Part shown: positions 15,663 to 22,997 of the stretch, in pieces
Position numbering within the stretch: position 1 is the first letter of the stretch
Layout: each line of letters opens with the position of its first letter
Assembly (NCBI RefSeq): GCF_900100315.1
Contig: NZ_FNFF01000001.1
Span: 682,001-746,000, forward strand
Reading direction: 5' to 3'
From: Streptomyces indicus
GTDB taxonomy: Bacteria; Actinomycetota; Actinomycetes; Streptomycetales; Streptomycetaceae
DNA: 64,000 nucleotides
The notes under the pieces: model-generated
What the model was told of the DNA's origin: nothing
Seen by the model: the letters and a program-made list of their open reading frames with translations, nothing else
The model's database searches: none
Translations under genes and position numbers: made by a program

Positions 15663-17049
15663 CCGCAGGGAGGGTGCGCGCGGCTCGGGCGACGGCACGG
15701 GCGATGCGGTCGGCGGTACGGCGGGCACGCGCAGCTCGGGGGAACGCAAGGCGCGTACGGCCCATGCAGCGTCCGGCGGCGCGGGCGCGAAAGCGACGCA
15801 GGCCGGCACCGGCCGGAAGGCGGCCACCGGCGGCAGGGTGAGCCGAAGCAGCAGCGGCGAGAAGCCGCGTTCGGGTGTCGGGCCGCGAGGGACGAAGTCG
15901 ACGCCTGGCAGCAACTCTCAAGCAACCAGGCGGACTTCGGGCAGCAACCCGCAAGGGACCAAGCCGACCTCGGGCAGCAAACCCGGCAGGACCGCCGATG
16001 ATTTCGCCGCCGACAAGCGCACCTCGGGTACGCCGGCCCCCGGGAGCCCCAGGCCAACGGATAACGGACGCGGATCCGCCCGCAAGAAGCCCCGCTCACG
16101 CACCGCCAAGCCCACCCGCACCCAATCACCCTCCCCCACGTCCTCCCGAACCGCCCCCACCCAGCCCACCTCCACCCCACCCCGCCCCCTCCTCCCCCTC
16201 ACCCCGAACAACCCCACCCCGAGCCACCCGACCCCCACCCACCCCGACCTCCAAGCAGACTGCGCCTCCTGCTTCGCGCTCTGTTGTGTCGCGCTGCCCT
16301 TCGCCAAGTCCGGTGACTTCGCCGTGAACAAGGCGGCCGGCACGCCCTGTCGCAATCTGCGGCAGGACCACCGCTGCGGCATCCACGCCGACCTGCGCGC
16401 GAAGGGGTTCACGGGCTGCACGGTGTTCGACTGCGCGGGCGCCGGCCAGAAGGTGTCCCAGGTGACCTTCGGCGGCGCGGACTGGCGTACGTCCCAGGGG
16501 ACGGCGCGGCAGATGTTCGCGGTCTTCCCCGTGATGCGGCAGCTGCACGAGCTGCTCCGCTTCCTCGCCGAGGCCCTCACCCTGCCCGCCGCCCGCCCGG
16601 TCCACCGCGAGCTCCGCGCCGCGTACGAGAGGGTCGATGCCCTGACCCGGCAGAACGCCGGCACGCTCCTGGACACGGACGTCCCGGCCGTGCGCCACGA
16701 GGTCAACACCCTGCTCCTGCGCGCCGGCGACCTGCACCGCGCCCAGGCGCCCGGCCGCCCCCGCAACCACCGCGGCGCCGACCTCATGGGCGCGGATCTG
16801 GCCCGCGCCGACCTGCGCGGCGCGAGCCTGCGCGGGGCGCTGCTCGTCGCGGCCGATCTCAGCGGCGCGGATCTGCGCCAGGCCGATCTGATCGGGGCCG
16901 ATCTGCGGGACGCGGACCTGTCCGGGGCCGACCTGCGCGACACCGTCTATCTGACGCAGTCCCAGCTGGTCGCGGCCAAGGGCGATGCCGCGACGCTCCT
17001 TCCGGACGGCCTGCACCGCCCCGCGCACTGGTCGCCCGCCGCGCGTTGA
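15595..17049 (+). CDS. Pentapeptide-repeat protein with Cys-rich YkgJ-like domain and long disordered N-terminus
   Basis: A 484-residue protein in three parts. Residues 1 to about 215 are a low-complexity tail rich in Lys, Arg, Ser, Thr, Gly and Pro, with short repeats of the type GTKxTSGSN. Residues about 218-330 hold a Cys cluster: CASCFALCC, then PCRNL and HRCGIH, then a further CTVFDC, resembling the metal-binding YkgJ family. Residues about 395-465 are pentapeptide repeats (A[DS]LxG, more than ten units), which fold into a right-handed beta-helix. GTG at 15595 is chosen because AGGAGAG lies eight bases upstream. The function is unknown; metal binding and a protein- or DNA-mimicking helix are inferred from the families. 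Confidence 0.8.
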   Translation: MSRQRRKPTRQEPETPGRPASGDRREGARGSGDGTGDAVGGTAGTRSSGERKARTAHAASGGAGAKATQAGTGRKAATGGRVSRSSSGEKPRSGVGPRGTKSTPGSNSQATRRTSGSNPQGTKPTSGSKPGRTADDFAADKRTSGTPAPGSPRPTDNGRGSARKKPRSRTAKPTRTQSPSPTSSRTAPTQPTSTPPRPLLPLTPNNPTPSHPTPTHPDLQADCASCFALCCVALPFAKSGDFAVNKAAGTPCRNLRQDHRCGIHADLRAKGFTGCTVFDCAGAGQKVSQVTFGGADWRTSQGTARQMFAVFPVMRQLHELLRFLAEALTLPAARPVHRELRAAYERVDALTRQNAGTLLDTDVPAVRHEVNTLLLRAGDLHRAQAPGRPRNHRGADLMGADLARADLRGASLRGALLVAADLSGADLRQADLIGADLRDADLSGADLRDTVYLTQSQLVAAKGDAATLLPDGLHRPAHWSPAAR

Positions 17050-17111
17050 CGGGCCGCGCGACGCCTCCCCATACTGAACGGCCGATCAGTAGCCGCCCGT
17101 ACGGAGGCACC

Positions 17112-18293
17112 ATGCCCGACACCCCACTGCTCACCCTCACGTGGACCGACCACGTCACCGGACGCCAAGGGCACCTGGTGGTGGACCGGCTCGTGCGCGG
17201 GGTCTGCAGCGGCGGACTGCGGATGCGCCCGGGCTGCACCCTGGACGAAGTGGCGGGCCTGGCGCGCGGGATGTCCATGAAGGAGGCCCTGCACCACCGG
17301 CCCGGCGCGCGGTACATCCCGCTCGGCGGCGCCAAGGGCGGCATCGACTGCGACCCGCGCGACCCCGAGGCGTACGGCGTCCTCGTGCGCTATCTACAGG
17401 CGGTGCGCCCCTATGTGGAGAGCTTCTGGACCACTGGCGAGGACCTCGGCCTCACCCAGGACGTGGTCGACAAGGCCATGGCGGAGGCCGGGCTCGTCTC
17501 CTCCGTGCAGGCCGTCTACCCGCTGCTCGAGGACGAGACCGAGGCGCGGAGGCGACTCGCCGCGGCGTTCGCGCTGCGGGTGGACGGCATCGGCCTGGAC
17601 GAACTCGTCGGCGGCTGCGGCGTCGCGGAGTCCGTGCTGACCGCCCTGGACCGCGCGGGCGTCCCGTACGAGGGGACCCGCGTCGCCGTCCAGGGGCTCG
17701 GCACGATGGGCGGTGCGACCGCGCGCTTCCTGGCCCGGGCCGGGCTGAAGGTGGTGGCCGTGGCCGACGTCCGGGGCACGGTCGCGAACCCGGAGGGCCT
17801 CGACGTCGAGGCACTGCTCGCCGCGCGCGACGCGTACGGAGCGGTGGACCGCACGGCGCTGCGGCCCGCCGACCGTCAACTGCCGGGCGACGCCTGGCTG
17901 TCGGTGGAGGCCGACGTGCTGGTGCCCGCGGCGGTCTCGTACGCGATCGACGCCGCGAACCAGGAGCGGATCACCGCCCGCTGGATCGTCGAGGCGGCGA
18001 ACATGCCGGTGCTGCCCGAGGCCGAGGCGCTGCTCGCCGCGCGCGGGATCACAGTGCTGCCGGACGTGGTGGTCAACTCCGGTACCAACGCCTGGTGGTG
18101 GTGGACGCTGTTCGGGGACATCGGTGCCGATGCCGAGGAGGCGTTCGCATACACCCGCCGTGCGCTGCGCGATCTGGTCGGGGCGGTGCTCGACCGCGCC
18201 GCGGCGGACGGCGGCACCCCGCGCGCGGCGGCGCACGCCCTCGCGGGCGAGCGACAGGCCGAGATCGACGCGCGCTACGGCCCGTACCGCTGA
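17112..18293 (+). CDS. Glu/Leu/Phe/Val-family amino-acid dehydrogenase
   Basis: A 393-residue NAD(P)-dependent amino-acid dehydrogenase. The substrate-binding section reads MSMKEALHH then PLGGAKGGI, giving both conserved lysines; the Rossmann nucleotide motif is VQGLGTMGGATARFLA near residue 195; NSGTNAWWWW lies towards the C-terminus. It would convert an amino acid to its 2-oxo acid and ammonia, or the reverse. The ATG at 17112 has GGAGG seven bases before it. The Trp run and the sequence around the substrate pocket do not tell me which amino acid is used. The stop codon falls in the first unit of a 22-bp tandem repeat. Confidence 0.88.
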   Translation: MPDTPLLTLTWTDHVTGRQGHLVVDRLVRGVCSGGLRMRPGCTLDEVAGLARGMSMKEALHHRPGARYIPLGGAKGGIDCDPRDPEAYGVLVRYLQAVRPYVESFWTTGEDLGLTQDVVDKAMAEAGLVSSVQAVYPLLEDETEARRRLAAAFALRVDGIGLDELVGGCGVAESVLTALDRAGVPYEGTRVAVQGLGTMGGATARFLARAGLKVVAVADVRGTVANPEGLDVEALLAARDAYGAVDRTALRPADRQLPGDAWLSVEADVLVPAAVSYAIDAANQERITARWIVEAANMPVLPEAEALLAARGITVLPDVVVNSGTNAWWWWTLFGDIGADAEEAFAYTRRALRDLVGAVLDRAAADGGTPRAAAHALAGERQAEIDARYGPYR

Positions 18294-18346
18294 AGTGCCC
18301 GGGATGTACCGCTGAAGTGCCCGGCCCGTACCGCTGAGGCGCCCGA
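18281..18346 (+). repeat. 22-bp tandem repeat, three units, spanning a stop codon
   Basis: Three adjacent units begin at 18281, 18303 and 18325, each built on TACCGCTGA-GTGCCCGG. The first unit contains the last codons and stop of the dehydrogenase gene, so the repeat seems to have arisen by duplication of the gene end. Confidence 0.9.
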
Positions 18347-18378
18347 ACCCCCGCTCACCCGCCGCGTTGATCGCCAAC

Positions 18379-18393
18379 TAGGGTGACGGTGTG
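18379..18393 (+). promoter_or_regulatory. -10 box of a leaderless promoter
   Basis: TAGGGT at 18379-18384 lies six bases before the GTG start of the TetR gene at 18391, with no ribosome-binding sequence between them. Confidence 0.5.
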
Positions 18394-19011
18394 GCCAGGG
18401 TCCGTCTGAGTGTGCAGGAGCGACGCGAGGAACTCCTGCGTGCCGCCGTCGAGCAGATCGAGGAGCGCGGTGTCGCCGCGGTCCGGATCGCCGATGTCGC
18501 CGCCTCGCTCGGCGTCAGCAACGCCCTGGTCCTGTACCACTTCTCGACCAAGGAGAAGCTGGTCGCCGCCGCCTTCGCGCATGCCGCGCAGGGCGACCTC
18601 GCCCATCTCCACAAGCTGCTCGGCCGCCGCACCACGGCCCTGCGCCGGCTGCGCGCGGCCATCCGCTGGTACGCGCCGACCGGCAGCGCCAAGGGCTGGC
18701 GGCTGTGGATCGAGGGCTGGGCCGCGGGGCAGCGCGAACCGCAGCTGCGCCGGGTGACCCGCGACCTCGACCGGCAGTGGAAGAACGCGCTCGCGGGTGT
18801 GATCGCCGAGGGCGTCGCGGCGGGCGAGTTCACCTGCCCCGATCCGGCCGCCACCGCACTGCGCCTGACCGCGCTCCTGGACGGTCTCGCGGTGCAGAAC
18901 ACCGCGTACGCCAAAGGCCCTTCGCGCACGGCCATGCTGACCTGGGTGGACGACGCACTGGCCGGTGAACTCGGCCTGGACCGAGGGTCGTTCGCCCGCT
19001 CCGGCCGCTGA
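18391..19011 (+). CDS. TetR-family transcriptional regulator
   Basis: A 206-residue TetR protein. The N-terminal helix-turn-helix is visible at IADVAASLGVSNALVLYHF (about residues 33-51), followed by the STKEKLVAAAF helix typical of the family. The C-terminal part resembles the BetI-like ligand domain (WIEGWAAGQREPQL). It starts with GTG at 18391, probably leaderless. It reads in the same direction as the amino-acid dehydrogenase and may control it, but no palindrome was found between them. Confidence 0.9.
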   Translation: MARVRLSVQERREELLRAAVEQIEERGVAAVRIADVAASLGVSNALVLYHFSTKEKLVAAAFAHAAQGDLAHLHKLLGRRTTALRRLRAAIRWYAPTGSAKGWRLWIEGWAAGQREPQLRRVTRDLDRQWKNALAGVIAEGVAAGEFTCPDPAATALRLTALLDGLAVQNTAYAKGPSRTAMLTWVDDALAGELGLDRGSFARSGR

Positions 19012-19050
19012 ACACAGCGCGCCGCGCCACCACGCAAGCGCCGACACGAA

Positions 19051-19083
19051 CGCGGCCCGGCGGATCGAGTCCACCGGGCCGCG
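19051..19083. terminator. Bidirectional hairpin terminator
   Basis: CGCGGCCCGG (19051-19060) pairs perfectly with CCGGGCCGCG (19074-19083) across 13 bases, between the convergent TetR and SIMPL genes. Confidence 0.75.
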
Positions 19084-19098
19084 CGGAACCGCCTCGCC

Positions 19099-19866
19099 TC
19101 AGCGCAGTTCGTACACCTCGGTCACCGACACACGGTCCTCGACCTCGCCGGGCGCGACCGGCACGCCCTCCTTGTCGAACTGGACCGCGGGCAGCGCCAC
19201 CGGGCGCGGTGCGCCGCTGTCGCCCTCGTTCACGGAGACCAGACGCCCGAGCTTCATCCCGCTCAGCTTCGCGTACTGGGCCGCCTTGGCGTGGGCGTCG
19301 CGGTGTGCGGCGCTGCGGGCCCGCTCGCGCAGTCCGCCCGTGTCGGCGACGTCGAAGGCCACCGAGTGGATGCGGCCCGCGTCACCGGCCGCGTCCATCA
19401 CGTCCTGAAGGACCACGCCGGTCTTGTCGATGTCTCGCACGCGCACCGAGAAGACCTGCCCCGCCTGGTAGCCGGTGACCTTGCTGCCGCCGTCGGGGTC
19501 GTGCTGCGTGACCGCGGAGACGTTGAGGCTCTCGGTGCGGATGTCCCGCTCCTCGACGCCCTGCTTGCGCACGGCGTCGAGCATCGCCTCGGAGGCCTTG
19601 TTCTGTGCGGTCAGCGCCGCCTGCGCGGTCTTCGCGGTGGTCTCGACACCGATGTGCAGGATGGCGATGTCGGGCTTCGCGGTGGCCTGACCGTCTCCGG
19701 TGACGGTCACGGTGGTCGGCGCGGGGGCCGCGGCGCGCTGCGGCGCGGAAGCCGCCGCGGGCTCCGCGGCGAGCGCCGGGGCCGCGCCCGCCGCCAGCAT
19801 GCCGCCGGCGAGCAGAGCTGCCGCGGCGGTGCGCACGGCGAGCGGGGACGAGGGTCGTACGGCCAT
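19099..19866 (-). CDS. Secreted SIMPL-domain (DUF541) protein
   Basis: A 255-residue exported protein. It has a signal peptide (basic start, hydrophobic stretch, ALAAEPA cleavage region near residue 34) followed by a SIMPL/DUF541 domain: TVTVTGDGQATAKPDIAIL, then SAAHRDAHAKAAQYAKLSG. Family members are periplasmic or surface oligomers of uncertain role, sometimes linked to oxidative stress. The ATG at 19866 has GGAAGG nine bases upstream. It is divergent from the STAS gene. Confidence 0.85.
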   Translation of the reverse strand: MAVRPSSPLAVRTAAAALLAGGMLAAGAAPALAAEPAAASAPQRAAAPAPTTVTVTGDGQATAKPDIAILHIGVETTAKTAQAALTAQNKASEAMLDAVRKQGVEERDIRTESLNVSAVTQHDPDGGSKVTGYQAGQVFSVRVRDIDKTGVVLQDVMDAAGDAGRIHSVAFDVADTGGLRERARSAAHRDAHAKAAQYAKLSGMKLGRLVSVNEGDSGAPRPVALPAVQFDKEGVPVAPGEVEDRVSVTEVYELR

Positions 19867-20176
19867 GGGTGTGGACCTTCCGGTGAGGTGGCGCGCGCAC
19901 CCGGCCTGCGCGGCCGTGCGCGCGGACATCCCAGCACCGTCGGCCCGGCCCGGGGCCGCGCCACTCCCGCCCGCGGCGGAGCATCACCTCACCGGTCCAG
20001 CCACCCTTCGGAGGGCCCGATGCGGCAAGACGTCAAGAGGTACACATCAGATTCACGCCATCGAGTGACTGCCCTCCGGCGCACCTCCCCGCCCGTATGC
20101 AAGCCGCTTAGATTCGGCGCCGGACACCCCGGCCCCTGGTGTCGCCCGACGAGGCAGCACACGACCTGGGGGCAAG
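19867..20176. other. Divergent promoter region between SIMPL and STAS genes
   Basis: No gene is seen in this 310-base gap. TAGATT at about 20109-20114, read rightward, is a candidate -10 for the STAS gene. No clear -35 accompanies it. Confidence 0.45.
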
Positions 20177-20551
20177 GTGTTTCCCTACACCCGACGGCCC
20201 GCACCCCTCATGCGACGCGACGGCGACCGGCTCACCGTGGAGCTGCACGGCGAGCTCGACGTCGCCATGGTCCTGGACATCGAGGATCCGCTGCTCCAGG
20301 AGCTGCGCCTGCCCACGTCCGAACTCGTCCTGGACATCCGCCTGTTGACCTTCGTCGACTGCAGCGGCATCGCCCTCATCGAGCGGCTGCGGCGGCGCCT
20401 CGAACTCACCGACGGCTCGATGGTCCTGGTGTGCACCGACCCGTTCGTGCTGCGCATCCTCAGCTACCTGGGCGTACCGGAGACCATCCCGGTCCTCGAG
20501 GCCCCTCCGCACCACTCGCACGGGGCACCCTCCGCACCGGAGAGCGGCTGA
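20177..20551 (+). CDS. STAS-domain anti-sigma factor antagonist
   Basis: A 124-residue single STAS-domain protein. LTVELHGELDVAM forms the first strand-helix pair and LTFVDCSGIALIERL holds the phosphorylation loop; the serine of DCSG aligns with the phosphorylated Ser58 of SpoIIAA. Such proteins bind anti-sigma kinases and release a sigma factor when unphosphorylated. The GTG start at 20177 follows a GGGGGCAAG run that is a poor ribosome-binding site; ATG at 20210 is an alternative. Its partner kinase is not adjacent; the anti-sigma-type ATPase at 50818 is distant and unproven as a partner. Confidence 0.85.
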   Translation: MFPYTRRPAPLMRRDGDRLTVELHGELDVAMVLDIEDPLLQELRLPTSELVLDIRLLTFVDCSGIALIERLRRRLELTDGSMVLVCTDPFVLRILSYLGVPETIPVLEAPPHHSHGAPSAPESG

Positions 20552-20587
20552 CCCGCCCGAGCCGGTGCGGATACGGCCCGTCCTGCG

Positions 20588-21397
20588 CTACAGCGGCAGC
20601 AGATCCGGCCGCTTCGCCGCCACGTGGTCCCCGGAGGACTCCCCGCGCAGCCGGCGCCCGATCCACGGCACCAGGTACTCGCGCGCCCACTGGATGTCGT
20701 CCCGGCGCACCTCGAGCGCCCTGCGCGGCGGCAGCTCGGGCCAGGGCTGGTCGGGGTCGGCGGGCACGTCGAGGCCGAGCACCTGGGCGGCGCGCAGCGC
20801 GACACGGGTGTGCCCCTCGGGCGACAGGTGCAGCCGGTCGTGGTCCCAGGCGCGCCGGTCCTGCACCGAGCGCAGCGACCAGAGGTCGAGCACGGGGCAC
20901 TCGTAGCGGTCGGCGATGGCCCGCACGTGCGCGGTGTACGTGGCGATCTTGCCGCGCAGGTGCCGGAGCACCGGGACATTGCGGGTATCGAAGCCGGTCG
21001 TCACGACGACGGTGCCGACCGAGGAGGTGAGGTCGGCGACGGCCCGCTCGAAGCGCTCGGCCACGTCGTCGGGGTCGGTGCCGGGGCGGATGATGTCGTT
21101 CCCGCCGGCGCAGAAGGTGATCAGCTCCGGGGCGAGGGCCTTCGCGCGCGGCACCTGGTCCTCGACGATCTGGTCGAGGAGCTTTCCGCGCACCGCGAGG
21201 TTGGCGTAGCGGAAGCTGTGCTCGGGATGGCGGTCGGCCAGCAGGACGGCGAGCCGGTCGGCCCAGCCGACGAAGGCCCCGTCCGGGCCCGGGTCGCCGA
21301 CGCCTTCGGTGAAGCTGTCGCCGATGGCCACATAGGAGGCGAAAACCGCCGGGGTCACGGCGGCGCTGGGTGCTGGTGTCGTCGAATCGTCTGCCAC
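20588..21397 (-). CDS. SGNH/GDSL-family hydrolase
   Basis: A 269-residue esterase-like hydrolase. It contains block I YVAIGDSFTEG with the nucleophile Ser, block III GGND (AGGNDII) and block V DRLHLSPEGH with the Asp-His pair. There is no signal peptide, so it probably acts inside the cell. It begins with GTG at 21397; no strong ribosome-binding site is seen. It ends 36 bases from the convergent STAS gene. Confidence 0.88.
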   Translation of the reverse strand: MADDSTTPAPSAAVTPAVFASYVAIGDSFTEGVGDPGPDGAFVGWADRLAVLLADRHPEHSFRYANLAVRGKLLDQIVEDQVPRAKALAPELITFCAGGNDIIRPGTDPDDVAERFERAVADLTSSVGTVVVTTGFDTRNVPVLRHLRGKIATYTAHVRAIADRYECPVLDLWSLRSVQDRRAWDHDRLHLSPEGHTRVALRAAQVLGLDVPADPDQPWPELPPRRALEVRRDDIQWAREYLVPWIGRRLRGESSGDHVAAKRPDLLPL

Positions 21398-21514
21398 GTC
21401 GGCATATTTTTCACCGCGGGACGTGACCTACGCCACCGTAGGTGCCCCTTGACGACTCGTGAGATAGGACACTCGTAAAGTCTCGACCAACCTGGAATAG
21501 ACCGTTTCACGACG

Positions 21515-21559
21515 AATGCCCGGGTTACGGAGCCGCAGTGGCTCCGCAACCCGGGCATT
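21515..21559 (-). terminator. Strong hairpin terminator after the LysM-M23 gene
   Basis: A near-perfect 20-bp stem: AATGCCCGGGTT (from 21515) and CGGAGCC pair with GGCTCCG and AACCCGGGCATT (to 21559). It follows the end of the peptidase gene, read leftward, and separates it from the SGNH gene. Confidence 0.8.
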
Positions 21560-21597
21560 TCTCGCCGACGAGCCGACCGGGACGCCGGTCGGACGGG

Positions 21598-22554
21598 TCA
21601 GAGCGAGACGCCGTGCGAGCGCAGGTAGGCGACGGGGTCCACGTCCGAGCCGTAGCCCGGACCGGTGCGGACCTCGAAGTGCAGGTGCGGACCGGTGGAG
21701 TTGCCGGTCGAGCCGACGTTGCCGATCTGCGTGCCGCCGGAGACGGTCTGGCCGGTGGACACCGACAGCTGCGACATGTGGGCGTACTGCGAGTAGTGGC
21801 CGTCGGCGTGCCGGATGACGACCTCGTTGCCGTACGAGCCGCTCCAGCCCGCGGAGACCACGGTGCCCGCACCGATGGCCTTCACCGGGGTGCCGGAGGC
21901 GGCCGCGAAGTCGGTGCCGGTGTGGTAGCCGCTGGACCACATGGAGCCCGCGGTGCGGTACTGCGTGGAGACACCGGCGGCGACCGGGGCGGTGAAGCCG
22001 GAGGTCGTGGCGGCGGCCTGCTCGGCCTTGGGGGCGGGGGCCTCGGCGGCCGGGGCCTTCTCGCGCTCGGCGGAGCCGGAGGACTGCGCCGCGGGCTTCG
22101 GGGCGGGCTTCGGGGCGGACTTCTGCTCACCTGCCGAGTCGGCCGCGGCCTTCACGGCGGCACCGACCTTGAGCTTCAGACCGGGGTGGATCAGCTCGGG
22201 GTTGTCACCGACGGCCTTCTTGTTCGCGGCGTAGAGCGGCTGCCAGCCGCCGTCGATGTCCTGGTCGGCGGCTATCGCGGAGAGCGAGTCGCCGGCGACG
22301 ACGGTGTACGTCTCGGTGGCGGACCCGGCCTTCTTGACCGGGGCGCTCTGGACCGGGGCGCTCTGGACGGCCACGTTCTGCACGGCGGTGTTCTGCACGG
22401 ACGCCTGGGCCGCGCCGGCGGTCTGCGGTGCGGCGTTCGCGCCCGTCGCGCCGAGCAGCGGCAGGGCGAGGGCGGCTCCGCCCGTGCCGGCGACGGCGAA
22501 CGAGCGGGTGAGGCGGGCGGACTTCGGACGGCGGTGCTTACCCTTCGCGGGCAT
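21598..22554 (-). CDS. Secreted LysM and M23 peptidase (cell-wall endopeptidase)
   Basis: A 318-residue secreted protein. It has a signal peptide ending near ANAAPQ (about residue 42), a LysM domain (TYTVVAGDSLSAIAADQ, about 81-130), an Ala/Pro/Lys linker and an M23 zinc endopeptidase domain (about 200-318) with HTGTDFAA and GPHLHFEV supplying the zinc and catalytic residues. It should cleave peptide cross-links of peptidoglycan, anchored by LysM. The ATG at 22554 has GAGAGGA eight bases upstream. A c-di-AMP riboswitch lies in its leader, matching the control of wall hydrolases known in Streptomyces. Confidence 0.93.
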   Translation of the reverse strand: MPAKGKHRRPKSARLTRSFAVAGTGGAALALPLLGATGANAAPQTAGAAQASVQNTAVQNVAVQSAPVQSAPVKKAGSATETYTVVAGDSLSAIAADQDIDGGWQPLYAANKKAVGDNPELIHPGLKLKVGAAVKAAADSAGEQKSAPKPAPKPAAQSSGSAEREKAPAAEAPAPKAEQAAATTSGFTAPVAAGVSTQYRTAGSMWSSGYHTGTDFAAASGTPVKAIGAGTVVSAGWSGSYGNEVVIRHADGHYSQYAHMSQLSVSTGQTVSGGTQIGNVGSTGNSTGPHLHFEVRTGPGYGSDVDPVAYLRSHGVSL

Positions 22555-22997
22555 GGCGGATTCCTCTCCGGCGCCTGCGAGGTGAGCTGTCGGGTTCGGG
22601 CTGGAGCTGCCCGGCCGCCGTGAGGCGACTGCACCCCAAGCCGCTCCGGTGGGACCGGAGTCGGCGTCGTGCCTTCGGGTCCCCCGCTCCTGCCGTGCAC
22701 GGGTGAGTGGCCTGGATCCGGCGGCGGCAGGATTGGGCGTCCACCGGATGCCGCAGAACGTAAGCGAGCGGTACGCCGGAAAACAAACACCTCAATTCCC
22801 TTGGACCACACAGAAGCTGATCCATTCCGGGAATTGCCGTGACACTCCGTGGAGGAACGATCTTTACCGTGCGGATACCCAGCGGAATTCACGGAAGAAG
22901 ATCGCCACACACCGTCACGAATATGATCCCGCTCACGCCGCGAACCCCACCGCCCTTTAATTCAGGGCCAGTTATGCCTTAGGTCCTGAAACGGTCA
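22555..22997 (-). other. Leader and promoter region of the LysM-M23 gene
   Basis: Apart from the riboswitch, this gap holds an A/T-richer section (about 22770-22970) that should contain the promoter. TTCCGGGAATT-like half-palindromes near 22826-22838 are the only other structure seen. No gene is present. Confidence 0.5.
22573..22770 (-). ncRNA. c-di-AMP riboswitch (ydaO/yuaA class)
   Basis: Read leftward, the leader contains CTTGGGGTGCAGTCGCC, a GGGCAGCTCCAGCCC hairpin, and the conserved GAACCCGACAGCTCACCTCG then AGGC (3' end at 22573-22597). This order is diagnostic of the ydaO/yuaA class, which binds cyclic di-AMP and usually lowers expression. The 5' limit is approximate. It ends 18 bases before the start codon of the LysM-M23 gene, so it controls that gene. 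Confidence 0.9.
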
